Assembly: GCA_021828285.1 (NCBI GenBank)
Contig: JAKASG010000005.1
Coordinates: 1 to 63,916 of the forward strand
Length of the DNA stretch: 63,916 nucleotides
Source: Acidobacteriota bacterium
Lineage (GTDB): Bacteria; Acidobacteriota; Terriglobia; UBA7540
Direction of reading: 5' to 3'
The notes beneath the pieces are model-generated. The model saw only the letters and a list, made by a program, of their open reading frames with translations. It was not told the origin of the DNA and did not search any database. The translations under genes were made by a program, and so were the position numbers. Positions 1 to 14,979 of this stretch are shown in pieces; position 1 is the stretch's first letter; the number at the start of each line of letters is the position of its first letter.

Positions 1-155
1 TGCCGGCGGGGACGGAGATGGTGATGCCGGGAGACAACGTGAGTCTGGAGATCGAGCTGATCACGCCGATTGCGATGGAGAAGGGACTGCGGTTCGCGAT
101 ACGGGAAGGCGGACACACGGTCGGCGCTGGCAGCGTGACCGAAATTATCCAGTAA
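1..155 (+). CDS. tuf: Elongation factor Tu, C-terminal end (partial)
   Basis: The window opens inside this gene; reading from base 3 gives the last 50 residues of EF-Tu domain III, including the hallmark MPGDNV and the terminal [13 protein letters not shown], followed by TAA. EF-Tu is the GTPase that carries aminoacyl-tRNA to the ribosome. The 5' part lies outside the window. The order tuf, rpmG, trpT, secE, nusG, rplK, rplA is a widely conserved bacterial arrangement and supports the call. Confidence 0.97.
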   Translation, partial: PAGTEMVMPGDNVSLEIELITPIAMEKGLRFAIREGGHTVGAGSVTEIIQ

Positions 156-223
156 GCCGGCCAGCCTTCAGCCCATGGGAACGGCCCCGGGCTGACCGCT
201 GAACGCCGAAAGCTGAGAGAGCA

Positions 224-373
224 ATGCGAGAAATCATTACGCTTGAGTGCAGCGATTGCAAGAATCGCAATTACTCGAAGACGAAAAACAAGAAAAAGCA
301 GCAGGACCGGCTGGAGCTGAAAAAGTTCTGCCGGCATTGCCGTCACCACACGGTGCACAAGGAGGTCAAGTGA
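224..373 (+). CDS. rpmG: 50S ribosomal protein L33
   Basis: This 49-residue protein begins [17 protein letters not shown] and has two cysteine pairs (CSDC and CRHC). It is therefore the zinc-binding type of L33, a small protein of the large ribosomal subunit near the E site. The length matches the family. The ATG follows AGAGAGCA, a weak ribosome binding site. It sits 68 bases after tuf and 79 bases before tRNA-Trp, the usual position. Confidence 0.95.
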   Translation: MREIITLECSDCKNRNYSKTKNKKKQQDRLELKKFCRHCRHHTVHKEVK

Positions 374-452
374 CGAGTCGGAAGGGGCAAGCGGCGGTCA
401 AAAAGTTCCGCGCGCCTGCGCCGTGCTGCCGGCCGCTCGCCACTTTTTTTGC

Positions 453-528
453 AGGGGCGTCAGATTAACGGCTAATCTGCCGGTCTCCAAAACCGGTCAT
501 GGGGGTTCAAGTCCCTCCGCCCCTGCCA
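453..528 (+). tRNA. trpT: tRNA-Trp (anticodon CCA)
   Basis: A full cloverleaf is visible. The 7-bp acceptor stem is AGGGGCG with CGCCCCT. The D arm has stem AGATT/AATCT. The anticodon stem CCGGT/ACCGG encloses the loop CTCCAAA, with CCA as anticodon. The T arm GGGGGTTCAAGTCCCTC follows, then discriminator G and an encoded CCA end. It lies between rpmG and secE, where tRNA-Trp is found in many bacteria. Confidence 0.97.
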
Positions 529-584
529 GAGTCGCGGCCGGCAAGCGAGGCGGCATTTGAACGAGGGTCGGCAAGGAATCAGGG

Positions 585-815
585 ATGGCGACGGAAAGCG
601 ATACGTCAATAGGGCGGTGGCAGCGGTTCCGGCAATACGTCTCCGACGTGCGCACGGAGATGAGACGAGTGACCTGGCCGAGCCGGCAGGAGATTTATAG
701 CACGACGGTGATGGTGATCTTGACGACGTTTTTCTTCGGCCTCTACTTTTTCATCACGGATCAGGCTTTTTCGCATCTCGTGATCAAAATTCTGGCGTGG
801 GGGAAGTCAATCTAA
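585..815 (+). CDS. secE: Preprotein translocase subunit SecE
   Basis: SecE clamps and stabilises the SecY channel in the inner membrane. This is the short, single-span bacterial form: 76 residues, with the amphipathic helix DVRTEMRRVTWPSRQE at about 21-36, whose VTWPS motif is the SecE signature, followed by one transmembrane helix at about 41-58. The next gene, nusG, follows immediately; a GTG in the nusG frame overlaps the end of secE, but I favour the later nusG ATG. Confidence 0.95.
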   Translation: MATESDTSIGRWQRFRQYVSDVRTEMRRVTWPSRQEIYSTTVMVILTTFFFGLYFFITDQAFSHLVIKILAWGKSI

Positions 816-853
816 CGGATGCGCCCGGGACAGCTTCGGCGCAGGGTACGGAA

Positions 854-1378
854 ATGAATTGGTACATCATTCACGCGTATTCAGGATTTGAAAAGAAAGT
901 GGCGGAGACGCTGAAAAGCCGCGTTGCGGCCGAGGGATTCTCCGCGCAGTTCGGGCAGATCATGGTGCCGACGGAAAACGTCATCGAAATGCGCGGCGGA
1001 AAGAAAGTGGTGACTTCAAAGTTGTTCTATCCCGGCTACGTCCTGGTCGAGATGGCGATGAACGATGACACGTGGCACATGGTGCGGTCAACGCCGCGCG
1101 TGACGGGATTTGTCGGATCGGGCCAGAGGCCCACGCCGCTATCGGCGGAAGAGGTGGACCGGATTGTGCATCGAATTGAAGTGGCGGCGGAGAATCCGAA
1201 GCCGAAGCTCGAATTCGAAAAGGGCGAGACGGTGAAGATCAACGACGGGCCTTTCCGCGATTTCACGGGCGCGGTGGACGAAGTGAACAACGACCGGTCG
1301 ACTTTGCGCGTGATGGTTACCATCTTCGGGCGCGCCACGCCGGTCGAACTGGATTTTTATCAGGTGGAGAAGGCCTGA
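854..1378 (+). CDS. nusG: Transcription termination/antitermination protein NusG
   Basis: NusG binds the RNA polymerase clamp and links it to Rho or the ribosome. The 174-residue product starts [16 protein letters not shown], the classic opening of the NGN domain. It ends with a KOW domain ([19 protein letters not shown]). The ATG at 854 is chosen over an in-frame GTG 57 bases upstream because the GTG version adds a non-conserved 19-residue tail overlapping secE, while 854 is preceded by an AGGGTACGGAA-type ribosome binding site. Confidence 0.95.
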   Translation: MNWYIIHAYSGFEKKVAETLKSRVAAEGFSAQFGQIMVPTENVIEMRGGKKVVTSKLFYPGYVLVEMAMNDDTWHMVRSTPRVTGFVGSGQRPTPLSAEEVDRIVHRIEVAAENPKPKLEFEKGETVKINDGPFRDFTGAVDEVNNDRSTLRVMVTIFGRATPVELDFYQVEKA

Positions 1379-1432
1379 TGCAAGCGAGTTGATGCTCGCG
1401 GCGAGCATCGTCTCCCGAAGGGGCGAAAGACC

Positions 1433-1864
1433 ATGGCGAAGAAAGCGACCGCAGTCGTCAAATTGCAAATTCCGGCAGGGAAGGCGACGCCGGCCCAGCC
1501 CGTCGGCCCGGCGCTCGGACAGCATGGCGTGAACATCATGGAGTTCTGCAAGCAGTTCAACGCCAAGACCTCTGCGAAGGACCAGGAGGGGTTGATTATT
1601 CCCGTGGTTCTCACGGTCTATCAAGACCGGAGCTTTACTTTCGTTACCAAAACGCCGCCGGCCTCGATTCTGCTCAAGCGCGCCGCGGGTATCGCCAAGG
1701 GTTCGGGCGAGCCGAATAAGAACAAAGTCGGGACGGTGACCGAAAAGCAAGTGGAGGAAATCGCCAGGCAGAAAATGCCCGACCTCACCGCGACGGACCT
1801 CGCGGCGGCGGTCAAGACGGTCAAAGGGACGGCGCGGAGCATGGGTTTAACCGTCGAGCCGTAA
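1433..1864 (+). CDS. rplK: 50S ribosomal protein L11
   Basis: L11 is the base of the GTPase-associated centre of the large subunit. At 143 residues it has the usual length. The proline-rich N-terminal domain is recognisable ([35 protein letters not shown]), as is the C-terminal rRNA-binding domain ending [11 protein letters not shown]. It follows nusG by 54 bases and precedes rplA, the standard L11-L1 order. Confidence 0.97.
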   Translation: MAKKATAVVKLQIPAGKATPAQPVGPALGQHGVNIMEFCKQFNAKTSAKDQEGLIIPVVLTVYQDRSFTFVTKTPPASILLKRAAGIAKGSGEPNKNKVGTVTEKQVEEIARQKMPDLTATDLAAAVKTVKGTARSMGLTVEP

Positions 1865-1924
1865 GCGAAGGTTGCGCGGCGGTCTCACGCAAATTCATTT
1901 AGTGACACGCTTTTGGAGCGAGAT

Positions 1925-2611
1925 ATGGGAAAGAAGTTCAAGACAGCATTGAAACTCGTTGATAAGGCGTCTTACGGCCTCGGCCCCGCAATGGAGCTGG
2001 TGAAGCAAGCGGCTTTCGCGAAATTCGATGAAACGGTCGAGGTGGCGATGCACCTGGGCGTCGATCCGAAACACGCCGATCAGATGGTGCGTGGAACCGT
2101 GGTGCTGCCGCACGGCCTGGGGAAGACGAAGCGGGTGATCTGCATTGCTTCGGGCGATAAGGTGCGCGAGGCGCGCGAGGCGGGCGCCGATGAAGTGGGT
2201 GGCGACGATCTGGTGCAGAAAATTCAGGGAGGGTGGCTCGAGTTCGACGCAGTCGTTTCAACGCCGGACATGATGAAATCCGTCGGGCGGCTCGGAAAAA
2301 TTCTGGGGCCGCACGGCCTGATGCCGAATCCCAAAACCGGCACCGTCACGACAGACGTGGCGCGGGCGGTGAAAGAGCTGAAGGCCGGCAAGGTCGAGTT
2401 TCGGGTGGATAAAACCGGCATCATCCATTGCGCCGTAGGCAAAGTTTCCTTCGAGCCGCTGAAGCTCACGGAGAACGCGCAGGCGCTGATTTCGAGCGTT
2501 TTGAAGGCGAAGCCCGCGACGGCCAAAGGGAAGTACGTCAAGAGCGTCGTCGTTTCTTCCACGATGGGCCCGGGCGTGCCGATTGATCTCGTGACGATTG
2601 AAGCGGCCTGA
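1925..2611 (+). CDS. rplA: 50S ribosomal protein L1
   Basis: L1 forms the mobile stalk by the ribosomal E site, and in many bacteria represses its own L11-L1 mRNA. The product is 228 residues and contains the L1 signature segment [20 protein letters not shown] and the C-terminal [11 protein letters not shown] start at the ATG at 1925, which has GGAG 7 bases upstream, and not at an in-frame TTG four codons earlier. Confidence 0.97.
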   Translation: MGKKFKTALKLVDKASYGLGPAMELVKQAAFAKFDETVEVAMHLGVDPKHADQMVRGTVVLPHGLGKTKRVICIASGDKVREAREAGADEVGGDDLVQKIQGGWLEFDAVVSTPDMMKSVGRLGKILGPHGLMPNPKTGTVTTDVARAVKELKAGKVEFRVDKTGIIHCAVGKVSFEPLKLTENAQALISSVLKAKPATAKGKYVKSVVVSSTMGPGVPIDLVTIEAA

Positions 2612-2632
2612 AGACCTGAAAGGAGGGCCGAG

Positions 2633-3169
2633 ATGAAACGAGAAGAAAAGCAGAAGAAAGCGGAGGAATTGCGGGAGGAACTTTCTCGAGCGAAGACCAT
2701 CATCCTTTCGAGCTACCAGGGATTGACCGTTTCCGCGGATACGGAGCTTCGGCGCAAGGTGCGCGCATCGGGAGCGCGCTATCAGGTCGTAAAGAACACT
2801 TTGCTCAAGCGCGCGGCGGAAGGCACGGCGGCGGGGGCGGTTTCAAAGGACCTCAAGGGAACGACCGCGCTTGCTTACACGGCGGCGGAACCGGTGGGTC
2901 TTGCTAAAGTCCTGACGGACTACGCGAAGGACAATCCCGTTTTGGTTTTCAAGGCGGGGATGGTTGAGGGACGCGTGATCTCGCTCGCGGATTTACAGGC
3001 GATCGGCGCCCTGCCTCCGCGCGAGGACCTTTTGGCCAAGGCTTTGTACGTGATGAAGGCGCCCGGAAACCAGCTCGCAACGGCGATTGCGGGCGTAGCG
3101 CGCAAGCTTGCGGTGGTGATTCAGCAGGGCGTGAAGGAAAACAAGTTTCAAACAGCTTCTGGCAACTGA
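2633..3169 (+). CDS. rplJ: 50S ribosomal protein L10
   Basis: L10 anchors the L7/L12 dimers to the ribosome. The 178-residue protein has the N-terminal rRNA/L11 contact domain ([31 protein letters not shown]) and a C-terminal helix for L12 binding. A strong AAAGGAGG ribosome binding site precedes the ATG. Only 21 bases separate it from rplA, so there is no room for the long L10 leader found in enterics; the whole L11-L1-L10-L12 set is probably one transcript. Confidence 0.96.
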   Translation: MKREEKQKKAEELREELSRAKTIILSSYQGLTVSADTELRRKVRASGARYQVVKNTLLKRAAEGTAAGAVSKDLKGTTALAYTAAEPVGLAKVLTDYAKDNPVLVFKAGMVEGRVISLADLQAIGALPPREDLLAKALYVMKAPGNQLATAIAGVARKLAVVIQQGVKENKFQTASGN

Positions 3170-3237
3170 GCCCGGCGCGGGAAGCAGTCCCGCCGAAGGG
3201 AAGTTGATCCGGATTTTTCAGGAGGAGTGATACGACG

Positions 3238-3615
3238 ATGTCCGAGAAGATTGAGAAAATCGTGGAAGAAGTGAAAGGGCTGACGCTGCTCGAAGCGGCC
3301 GAGCTGGTCAAGAGATTGGAAGAGACGCTCGGGGTTTCGGCTGCTGCGGCCGCTCCGGTGGCCGGGCCCGCTGCTGCCGCGGCTGGACCGGCGGCGGAAG
3401 AGAAGACGGAATTTTCCGTCATCCTCACCGCAGTCGGCGGCAACAAGATCAACGTCATCAAGGCGGTCCGGGAAGTGACCAGTCTCGGGCTGAAAGAAGC
3501 GAAGGACCTGGTGGACGGCGCTCCGAAGCCCATCAAAGAGGGTGTAAACAAGGAAGAGGCCGAGACCATCAAGAAGAAGTTTACGGAAGCCGGCGCAACC
3601 GTTGAAGTGAAGTAG
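3238..3615 (+). CDS. rplL: 50S ribosomal protein L7/L12
   Basis: This is the multi-copy stalk protein that recruits translational GTPases. It has 125 residues: an N-terminal dimerisation domain, an Ala/Pro-rich hinge at about 35-58, and the highly conserved C-terminal domain ([38 protein letters not shown]). AGGAGTGATACGACG upstream of the ATG supplies the ribosome binding site. It lies 68 bases after rplJ and 211 bases before rpoB. Confidence 0.97.
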   Translation: MSEKIEKIVEEVKGLTLLEAAELVKRLEETLGVSAAAAAPVAGPAAAAAGPAAEEKTEFSVILTAVGGNKINVIKAVREVTSLGLKEAKDLVDGAPKPIKEGVNKEEAETIKKKFTEAGATVEVK

Positions 3616-3826
3616 CGAACGAGCGGGCGCGCTCGCGCAAAGCTCTTCGGCTCCGCTGCCGCCGCAGGAGCCGGCGCGAGGCGCGCGGTTCTCCGGCGCG
3701 ATACAGGGAAGCCGTGGTTTTGGCTACGGCATCCTTGGAGGGGGCTCGCGCATCTAGTTTAAACAGAGGCCGCGGTGTCTCGAAGGGCCGAAACTTTTGT
3801 CGAAATCCAGGTAAGGAGCGAGAGGA
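3616..3826 (+). promoter_or_regulatory. rplL-rpoB intercistronic region with hairpins
   Basis: No gene is seen in these 211 bases. Two GC-rich inverted repeats are visible: CGAGCG/CGCTCG (3620-3635, 4-base loop) and GGCTCC/GGAGCC (3649-3672). Neither is followed by a T run, so neither is a standard intrinsic terminator. In E. coli the equivalent interval holds a partial attenuator and a processing site; a similar role here is inferred from position alone. The segment ends with the rpoB ribosome binding site (AGGAGCGAGAGGA). Confidence 0.35.
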
Positions 3827-8485
<4,659 letters not shown>

Positions 8486-8539
8486 CGGCCGGAAAGTTTT
8501 ATAAGCTTCACCCATTCTCGACCCTCGAAGGAGGCCACC

Positions 8540-11500
8540 TTGTTTCGCAGCAGCCCTTATGATCGAGTCAGCCTCATCGGTGAATTTGACGCCATTCGCA
8601 TCAGCCTGGCGTCGCCGGAAAAGATCCGTTCGTGGTCGCACGGCGAGGTCACCAAGCCGGAGACTATCAACTACCGGACTTTCAAGCCGGAACGGGACGG
8701 ACTTTTTTGCGCCAAGATTTTCGGACCCGTCGCCGACTGGGAGTGCTTGTGCGGAAAATACAAGCGGATGAAGCATCGCGGCGTGATTTGCGACCGCTGC
8801 GGGGTCGAAGTGACGCTTTCCAAAGTCCGCCGCGAGCGGCTGGGCCATATCGAGCTGGCTGCGCCTTGCTCGCACGTCTGGTTTTTCAAGGGTCTGCCGA
8901 GCCGCATCGGACACCTGCTGGACATCTCCTTGCGCGAGCTGGAGCAGATTCTCTACTTCGAGGCTTACGTGGTCATCGAGCCCGGCGAAGCTCCGGTGAA
9001 AGAGCGTGATGTCCTGAGTGAGGAACAATATCGCGAGCTCCATCAGAATTTCGCCGGCAAATTCCGGGCGGCGATGGGCGCGGAAGCCATCAAAGAGCTG
9101 CTGCGACGAGTGGATATTGAAGTGCTGGCCGTCGAACTCCGCGAGAAGATGAAGACGGACCCCTCCCAGCAGAAGCGGGCGAAATTTGCGAAGCGGCTCA
9201 AAGTCACCGAAGCTTTCCGCAAGTCGGGCAACAAACCCGAATGGATGATTCTGGACGTCATTCCGGTGATTCCTCCTGAGTTGCGGCCCCTGGTGCCGCT
9301 CGATGGCGGCCGGTTTGCAACCTCGGACTTGAACGATCTGTACCGGCGGGTGATCAATCGGAACAACCGCTTGAAGAAGCTCATCGAGCTGCACGCGCCC
9401 GAAGTCATCATTCGGAACGAAAAACGGATGCTGCAGGAAGCGGTGGACGCGCTGTTCGATAACGGCCGCCGCGGGCGCATCCTGCGCGGCGCCAACAACC
9501 GCCCGCTCAAATCGCTTTCAGACACGCTCAAAGGCAAGCAGGGCCGCTTCCGGCAAAACCTGCTCGGCAAGCGCGTGGATTACTCGGGCCGGTCGGTGAT
9601 CGTCGTCGGGCCGGAGCTCAAGCTCCATCAGTGCGGTTTGCCGAAAAAAATGGCGCTCGAGCTGTTCAAGCCTTTCATTTACCACCGCCTCGAGCAGGCC
9701 GGCCTCTGCGCAACCATCAAAGCCGCCAAGGAAATGGTCGAGCGGCAGGAGCCGGTGGTTTGGGACATCCTCGAAGAAGTGATCAAAGGCCATCCCGTTC
9801 TGTTGAACCGCGCTCCGACGCTCCACCGTCTGGGCATTCAAGCTTTCGAGCCGGTGCTTGTGGAAGGCAAGGCCATCAAGATTCATCCTCTGGTCTGCAC
9901 GGCTTTCAACGCGGACTTCGACGGCGACCAAATGGCGGTTCATATCCCGCTCTCGCCGGAAGCCCAGATCGAGGCGTCCGTCCTGATGCTTTCCTCGCGC
10001 AACATTCTATCTCCGGCGAACGGACAGCCGCTCGCCATTCCGACGCAGGACGTCGTGCTCGGCGTCTATTACCTGACCAAAGCGAGGCCCGGAGCGCGCG
10101 GCGAGGGCCGCTCCTTCGCCAACTCGGACAATGTGATGCTGGCGCTTGAAGCGGGCGAGATTGAAACACTCACGCCCATTCAATTGCGCTATAGCGGCCG
10201 CGTGATTGATTTGACCACCGCTTACGACGATCAGGATGTGCTGCACACCGAGCCGATGATGGTGAAAAACCAGTTCATCAAGACGACCGTGGGCCGCGTC
10301 ATCTTCAACGATCAACTGCCGGAAGGCATGCCTTACGTCAACGGCCTGCTGCGGAAAAAGGGCCTGGGAGCGCTGGTGAATTACTGCTACCTGCGCTTCG
10401 GGCTTGAAACCACCGTGAAGATGCTCGACCAGGTGAAGGCGCTCGGCTTTCTTTACGCGACCCGCTCCGGAATGTCGATCGGCATTGACGACCTGCTGGT
10501 GCCCTCGAAAAAGGCGGACTTGGTTCACGCGGCCGAGAAGGAAGTCATCGAGGTCGAAAAGCAATATCAGGAAGGCGCCATCACGCACGGCGAACGCTAC
10601 AACAAGGTCATCGCCATCTGGTCGAACGTCACCGACCTGGTTGCCGACGAAATGTTCCAGGCCATGGAGGCGCAGGATAAATCAGGGGAAATCAACCCGA
10701 TTTACGTCATGGCGGATTCCGGAGCGCGCGGCTCGAAGCAGCAAATCCGGCAGCTCTCCGGGATGCGCGGCCTGATGGCGAAGCCTTCCGGCGAGATCAT
10801 CGAGACCCCCATCACGGCGAACTTCCGCGAAGGATTGAACGTGCTGCAATACTTCATCTCGACGCACGGCGCCCGCAAAGGCCTGGCGGATACGGCGCTC
10901 AAGACGGCCGACTCGGGCTACCTGACGCGCCGCCTGGTGGACGTGGCGCAGGACGTGATCATTTCCGAATTCGACTGCGGAACGGTGGACGGCATATACG
11001 TTGAATCCATCGTGGAGGTGGGCGAAGTGGTCGAGCCGCTGCGCGACCGCATTGTGGGCCGGGTCTCGCTCGAACAGATCACGGACTACGAGGGCAACGT
11101 TATCGTCGAGGTCAACCAGGAAATCAACGAGGACCTCGCCAATGCCATCCAGGCCGCGGGAATCGAGCGCGTCAAGATCCGCTCGGTGCTGACGTGCGAG
11201 TCGCGCCGCGGGGTTTGCCAGCGCTGCTACGGACGGAACCTCGCCACCGGGCAACTGGTGGAAATGGGCGAAGCGGTGGGCGTGATTGCCGCGCAATCCA
11301 TCGGTGAACCGGGCACCCAGCTCACCATGCGGACGTTCCACATCGGCGGCACCGCCAGCCGCATCAGCGAGCAATCCACGCTCGAAGCGAAGAACGAAGG
11401 GTATTTGAAATTCCTGAATTTGCAAACGGTCACCAACCGCGAAGGGCACTTCGTGGTCATGAACCGCAACGGCACGGTCGCGATCGTTGACGAGAAGAAT

Positions 11501-12727
11501 CGCGAACGCGAACGTTACTCAGTGGTTTACGGCGCGAAAATCAGGTTCGCCGACGGCAGCCGGGTGAAGGTCGGCGACATCATTGTCGAGTGGGATCCCT
11601 ACACCTTCTCCATCCTCACGGAAGTGGGCGGCGAGGTGCAATTCAAGGACCTCGAGCCCGGCGTGACGCTGCAAGAGCAGGTGGACGAAGTGACGGGGCT
11701 TTCCCAGTGGGTGGTGAAGGAAGCGTCGGATGAAAAATATCAACCGCAGATTGTCATGCGGAATGACAGCAAGGGCGCGAAGAAGTATCTGATGCCTTCA
11801 CGAGCCCACCTGATGGTGCAGGAAGGCGATACCGTGAGTCCGGGGGACATTCTCGCAAAAATACCGCGCGAAACCACCAAGACGAAAGATATCACGGGCG
11901 GTCTGCCGCGCATCGTCGAACTTTTTGAGGCGCGCCGGCCGCACGAGCCCGCGGTCATTACGGAAGTTGACGGGGTGGTTAAATACGGTGAACTCGTGAA
12001 AGGGCAGCGCAAAGTCGTCGTCGTGCCCGACCACGGCGAGCCGAAAGAATACCTGCTGCCGCGCGGCATCCACGTCGCCGTGCAGGAGGGTGAACGCGTG
12101 AAGGCGGGCGAACCCATGATGGACGGGCCGCGCAATCCGCACGATATCCTCGCGGTGCTCGGCGAGAAGGAGCTGGAGAATTACCTGGTGGATGAGATTC
12201 AGGAAGTCTACCGGCTGCAGGGCGTCAACATCAATGACAAGCACATCGAAGTCATCGTCCGCCAGATGATGCGATGGGTGAAGGTCGAAGAGGCCGGCGA
12301 TACGCAATTTCTCCTCGACGAGCAGGTGGATAAATTCCACTTCCGCGAGGAGAACGCGCGCGTCAAAGCCGAGGACGGCAAGCCCGCGACCGGCCGGCCG
12401 TTGCTCCTCGGCATCACGAAGGCGTCGCTCGCGACCGACTCCTTCATCTCTGCAGCGTCCTTCCAGGAGACGACGCGCGTCCTTACGGATGCTGCCGTGC
12501 GCGGCGCGCTCGACCATCTCCGCGGCCTGAAAGAGAACGTGATTATGGGCCGGCTGATCCCGGCGGGCACCGGCCTCGAGCTCTATCGCAGCTTCCGCCT
12601 GCTCACTGAAGTTGAGGCGCCTGTGCCGGAGGCTGCGGCGGAAATCGAGCCGAGCGAAGCCGCCGTTGCGTCCGCGCCTTCTGTGTCGCCCGAGCTTGCG
12701 GACGAGGACGAAGCGCACGCATCATAA
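8540..12727 (+). CDS. rpoC: DNA-directed RNA polymerase subunit beta'
   Basis: The beta' subunit holds the catalytic Mg2+. The 1395-residue protein shows the N-terminal zinc site ([20 protein letters not shown], near residues 69-88), the catalytic [12 protein letters not shown] near residue 457, the bridge-helix/trigger-loop region ([20 protein letters not shown]), and a second zinc motif [11 protein letters not shown] near residue 886. The start is TTG, preceded by a strong GAAGGAGG ribosome binding site and giving the expected N terminus. It follows rpoB by 54 bases in the same operon. The C terminus ends in a low-complexity acidic/Ala tail. Confidence 0.98.
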   Translation: MFRSSPYDRVSLIGEFDAIRISLASPEKIRSWSHGEVTKPETINYRTFKPERDGLFCAKIFGPVADWECLCGKYKRMKHRGVICDRCGVEVTLSKVRRERLGHIELAAPCSHVWFFKGLPSRIGHLLDISLRELEQILYFEAYVVIEPGEAPVKERDVLSEEQYRELHQNFAGKFRAAMGAEAIKELLRRVDIEVLAVELREKMKTDPSQQKRAKFAKRLKVTEAFRKSGNKPEWMILDVIPVIPPELRPLVPLDGGRFATSDLNDLYRRVINRNNRLKKLIELHAPEVIIRNEKRMLQEAVDALFDNGRRGRILRGANNRPLKSLSDTLKGKQGRFRQNLLGKRVDYSGRSVIVVGPELKLHQCGLPKKMALELFKPFIYHRLEQAGLCATIKAAKEMVERQEPVVWDILEEVIKGHPVLLNRAPTLHRLGIQAFEPVLVEGKAIKIHPLVCTAFNADFDGDQMAVHIPLSPEAQIEASVLMLSSRNILSPANGQPLAIPTQDVVLGVYYLTKARPGARGEGRSFANSDNVMLALEAGEIETLTPIQLRYSGRVIDLTTAYDDQDVLHTEPMMVKNQFIKTTVGRVIFNDQLPEGMPYVNGLLRKKGLGALVNYCYLRFGLETTVKMLDQVKALGFLYATRSGMSIGIDDLLVPSKKADLVHAAEKEVIEVEKQYQEGAITHGERYNKVIAIWSNVTDLVADEMFQAMEAQDKSGEINPIYVMADSGARGSKQQIRQLSGMRGLMAKPSGEIIETPITANFREGLNVLQYFISTHGARKGLADTALKTADSGYLTRRLVDVAQDVIISEFDCGTVDGIYVESIVEVGEVVEPLRDRIVGRVSLEQITDYEGNVIVEVNQEINEDLANAIQAAGIERVKIRSVLTCESRRGVCQRCYGRNLATGQLVEMGEAVGVIAAQSIGEPGTQLTMRTFHIGGTASRISEQSTLEAKNEGYLKFLNLQTVTNREGHFVVMNRNGTVAIVDEKNRERERYSVVYGAKIRFADGSRVKVGDIIVEWDPYTFSILTEVGGEVQFKDLEPGVTLQEQVDEVTGLSQWVVKEASDEKYQPQIVMRNDSKGAKKYLMPSRAHLMVQEGDTVSPGDILAKIPRETTKTKDITGGLPRIVELFEARRPHEPAVITEVDGVVKYGELVKGQRKVVVVPDHGEPKEYLLPRGIHVAVQEGERVKAGEPMMDGPRNPHDILAVLGEKELENYLVDEIQEVYRLQGVNINDKHIEVIVRQMMRWVKVEEAGDTQFLLDEQVDKFHFREENARVKAEDGKPATGRPLLLGITKASLATDSFISAASFQETTRVLTDAAVRGALDHLRGLKENVIMGRLIPAGTGLELYRSFRLLTEVEAPVPEAAAEIEPSEAAVASAPSVSPELADEDEAHAS

Positions 12728-12812
12728 GGAAGCTCACAGCGGTCAGCCGTCCGTAATCGGCAGGGATGAGTTCACGCGGGCCTGGCGTGCGCCGCGAGGC
12801 TGCTGAGGGCGG

Positions 12813-13118
12813 ATGGCTTTCCAATGCTGGAAATGCGGCGAGATGATTGAGATCGCTGCTGCGGCGAACCGCGTCGGCAAGCGCGATACTTGCCCGCGCT
12901 GCGACGCCGACCTCCATTCCTGCCGCAATTGCCGCCTTTACGATCCCACCAAGAACAATCAGTGCGCCGAGCCGCAGGCCGAATGGGTTCGCGAAAAAGA
13001 AGCCGCCAATTACTGCGATTATTTCTCGCCGAATCCCGCCGTGCAGGCGCGCGGCTCGAGCGCTCCTTCCAAAGCCGAAGACGCCAAAAAGAAATTCGAT
13101 TCGTTGTTTAAAAACTGA
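12813..13118 (+). CDS. Small conserved zinc-ribbon protein, function unknown
   Basis: The 101-residue product starts MAFQCWKCGEMIEIAA and contains three CxxC pairs (CWKC, CPRC, CRNC) plus two further cysteines, followed by EWVREKEAANYCDYF. The spacing suggests two structural zinc sites. I recall similar uncharacterised proteins from Acidobacteria but know of no assigned role. It lies 85 bases behind rpoC on the same strand and could be read from the end of that operon. The Lys-rich C-terminal tail is probably disordered. Confidence 0.8.
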   Translation: MAFQCWKCGEMIEIAAAANRVGKRDTCPRCDADLHSCRNCRLYDPTKNNQCAEPQAEWVREKEAANYCDYFSPNPAVQARGSSAPSKAEDAKKKFDSLFKN

Positions 13119-13144
13119 ATTTCGACTTGGAAGCGGCGATTCAG

Positions 13145-14596
13145 CTACGCGGCTTCGAATCCACCGGCGCGTTCGAAGGCGCGGGCGGCTTGGAGGAGGC
13201 GCGCTTCGTCGAAGTGTCTGGCGAGGAGCTGCATGCCGACGGGAAGCGGCGGGTTATCGCGCGTTGAGCCGCAAGGAATAGAGATGCCGGGAATGCCGGC
13301 GAGCGACGCCGTGACGGTATAAATATCGGCGAGATACATTTGGAGAGGATCGTCCATGCGCTCGCCCAATTTGAAGGCGGGAATCGGCGAGGTGGGCGTG
13401 AGGATGACGTCCACGTCGTCAAAGGCTTCTAGAAAATCGCGGGCGATAAGAGTGCGAACGCGCTGCGCCTTCAGGTAATACGCGTCGTAATAACCGGAGC
13501 TGAGCACGTAGGTGCCAAGCATGATGCGGCGCTTGACTTCCGGGCCGAAGCCGCCGTCGCGCGTTTTTTGATACATTTCACGCAAGCCGGAAAAGCCCGG
13601 CGCGCGATAGCCGAAGCGCACGCCGTCATAGCGGGCGAGATTGGAGCTCGCTTCCGCGGTGCAGATGATGTAATAGCAGGCAATCGCGAAATCGGTGTGG
13701 GGCAGACTGATGGGTTTGACCGCGCAGCCGAGCTTCCGGAAACGGTCAATTCCTCGCTCGATGTTGTCGCCGATGGCGGCGCTCAAGCCGTTGAAATATT
13801 CCTTGGGCACGCCGATTTTGAGGCCACGGACATCGGCTTCCATGGCGGCCGGATAATCGGGAACAGGAACGCCGGCGGAGGTCGAGTCTTTCGGGTCGCG
13901 CCCGGCAATCACGCCGAGCAGCCGCGCGACATCGCCGACCGAGCGGCCGAAAGGGCCGACGTGGTCGAGCGAAGAAGCGAAAGCGACCAGGCCGTAGCGC
14001 GAGACTCGGCCGTATGTGCCCATCATTCCCACGACGCCGCAGAGCGCGGCTGGCTGGCGAATCGAGCCGCCCGTGTCCGAGCCGAGCGCGATGGGCGCAA
14101 GCCGCGCGGCAACCGCAGCCGCCGAGCCGCCGCTCGATCCGCCGGGGACGCGTGTGAGATCGGAGGGATTGCGCGTGGGCGCGAAAGCGGAGTTTTCCGT
14201 CGAAGAACCCATGGCAAATTCGTCGCAATTCGTTTTGCCGAGGACGAGCGCACCCGCGGCCTCAACGCGCTCGACAGCCGTTGCGTCATAAGGCGCGATG
14301 AAATGCGCGAGCATCTTCGAGGCGCAGGTCGTCGGAAGGCCGCGCGTGAGAAGAACGTCCTTGACGGCGATGGGAACGCCGGCAAGCGGCGCGAGTGGCT
14401 CACCCCGCGCGATGGCCGCGTCCACCTTCTTTGCTTGCGCTAAGGCGCGCTCGGGCGAGAGCGAGAGATAGGCGCGCACGGCTGAATCTTCGCGCTCAAT
14501 GCGCTCGAAGTGGGCGCGCGCCAGTTCCTCGGCCGAAAACTGTTTCCGTCCGAGGCCGGAGTGAATCTCGGAAATGGTAAGTGCGCAAAGGTCCAC
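13145..14596 (-). CDS. gatA: Asp-tRNA(Asn)/Glu-tRNA(Gln) amidotransferase subunit A
   Basis: GatA is the amidase subunit that releases ammonia from glutamine for GatB to convert Glu-tRNA(Gln) or Asp-tRNA(Asn). The 483-residue protein has the amidase signature: catalytic lysine in GVPIAVKDVL, then GGSSGGSAAAVAAR and LGSDTGGSIRQPAALCG, giving the Ser-cisSer-Lys triad. The length is normal. It lies 80 bases downstream of gatC on the same strand; gatB is not in the window. The 80-base gap contains a TCATTCTGAGCGAAGCC motif of a type I recall as a dispersed repeat in related genomes. Confidence 0.96.
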   Translation of the reverse strand: MDLCALTISEIHSGLGRKQFSAEELARAHFERIEREDSAVRAYLSLSPERALAQAKKVDAAIARGEPLAPLAGVPIAVKDVLLTRGLPTTCASKMLAHFIAPYDATAVERVEAAGALVLGKTNCDEFAMGSSTENSAFAPTRNPSDLTRVPGGSSGGSAAAVAARLAPIALGSDTGGSIRQPAALCGVVGMMGTYGRVSRYGLVAFASSLDHVGPFGRSVGDVARLLGVIAGRDPKDSTSAGVPVPDYPAAMEADVRGLKIGVPKEYFNGLSAAIGDNIERGIDRFRKLGCAVKPISLPHTDFAIACYYIICTAEASSNLARYDGVRFGYRAPGFSGLREMYQKTRDGGFGPEVKRRIMLGTYVLSSGYYDAYYLKAQRVRTLIARDFLEAFDDVDVILTPTSPIPAFKLGERMDDPLQMYLADIYTVTASLAGIPGISIPCGSTRDNPPLPVGMQLLARHFDEARLLQAARAFERAGGFEAA

Positions 14597-14676
14597 AAAA
14601 TTCCTGCGAAAATGAATGAAGCCGATTGTTGGCTTCGCTCAGAATGACGCTGCCCTGATGGTTTTCGAGCAGCCGG

Positions 14677-14979
14677 CTAATCTTTTTCGATGACGCTCGG
14701 CACTTTGAAGCAGCCTGCGCCCTGGTCGGGCGCGTTCGCGAGGGCATCCGATTGCTCGATGCCGGGCTCGGGCGCGTCCGCTCGAAGCGCAGGATTTTCG
14801 GCGGCGGGATAGGTGACTTGAGCCATCGGCTCGACGCGCGCCGTATCGAGTTCATTGAGTTTTTCGATGTGGCCGAGGATCGCATCGAGCTGAGGCAGGA
14901 ACTTGCGCATCTCCTCTTCGCCCAGCTCGAGGTGCGCGAGGCCGGCAATGTAACGCACATCTTTTTCCGTCAAAGCCAT
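14677..14979 (-). CDS. gatC: Asp-tRNA(Asn)/Glu-tRNA(Gln) amidotransferase subunit C
   Basis: GatC is the small belt-like subunit that holds GatA and GatB together. From the ATG at 14979 the product is 100 residues and begins MALTEKDVRYIAGLAHLELG, the typical GatC opening. It continues with FLPQLDAILGHIEKLNELDT and the VEPMAQV motif. GGGAGCAGCG lies just upstream as ribosome binding site. The start overlaps the end of the upstream gene by 10 bases, which suggests translational coupling. Confidence 0.94.
   Translation of the reverse strand: MALTEKDVRYIAGLAHLELGEEEMRKFLPQLDAILGHIEKLNELDTARVEPMAQVTYPAAENPALRADAPEPGIEQSDALANAPDQGAGCFKVPSVIEKD

Noticed and set aside
797-853. Upstream GTG start for nusG
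   Set aside because: It adds 19 non-conserved residues overlapping secE; the ATG at 854 gives the canonical N terminus and a better ribosome binding site.
2612-2632. Autoregulatory L10 leader before rplJ
   Set aside because: Only 21 bases separate rplA and rplJ, too short for the known leader structure.
13568-14443. Long plus-strand frame opposite gatA
   Set aside because: Shadow of gatA; the translation is Arg/Ala/Gly-rich with no domain, and gatA is intact.
14597-14676. TCATTCTGAGCGAAGCC-type motif between gatC and gatA as a regulatory site
   Set aside because: It resembles a dispersed repeat I recall from related genomes; one copy in this window does not support a regulatory call.
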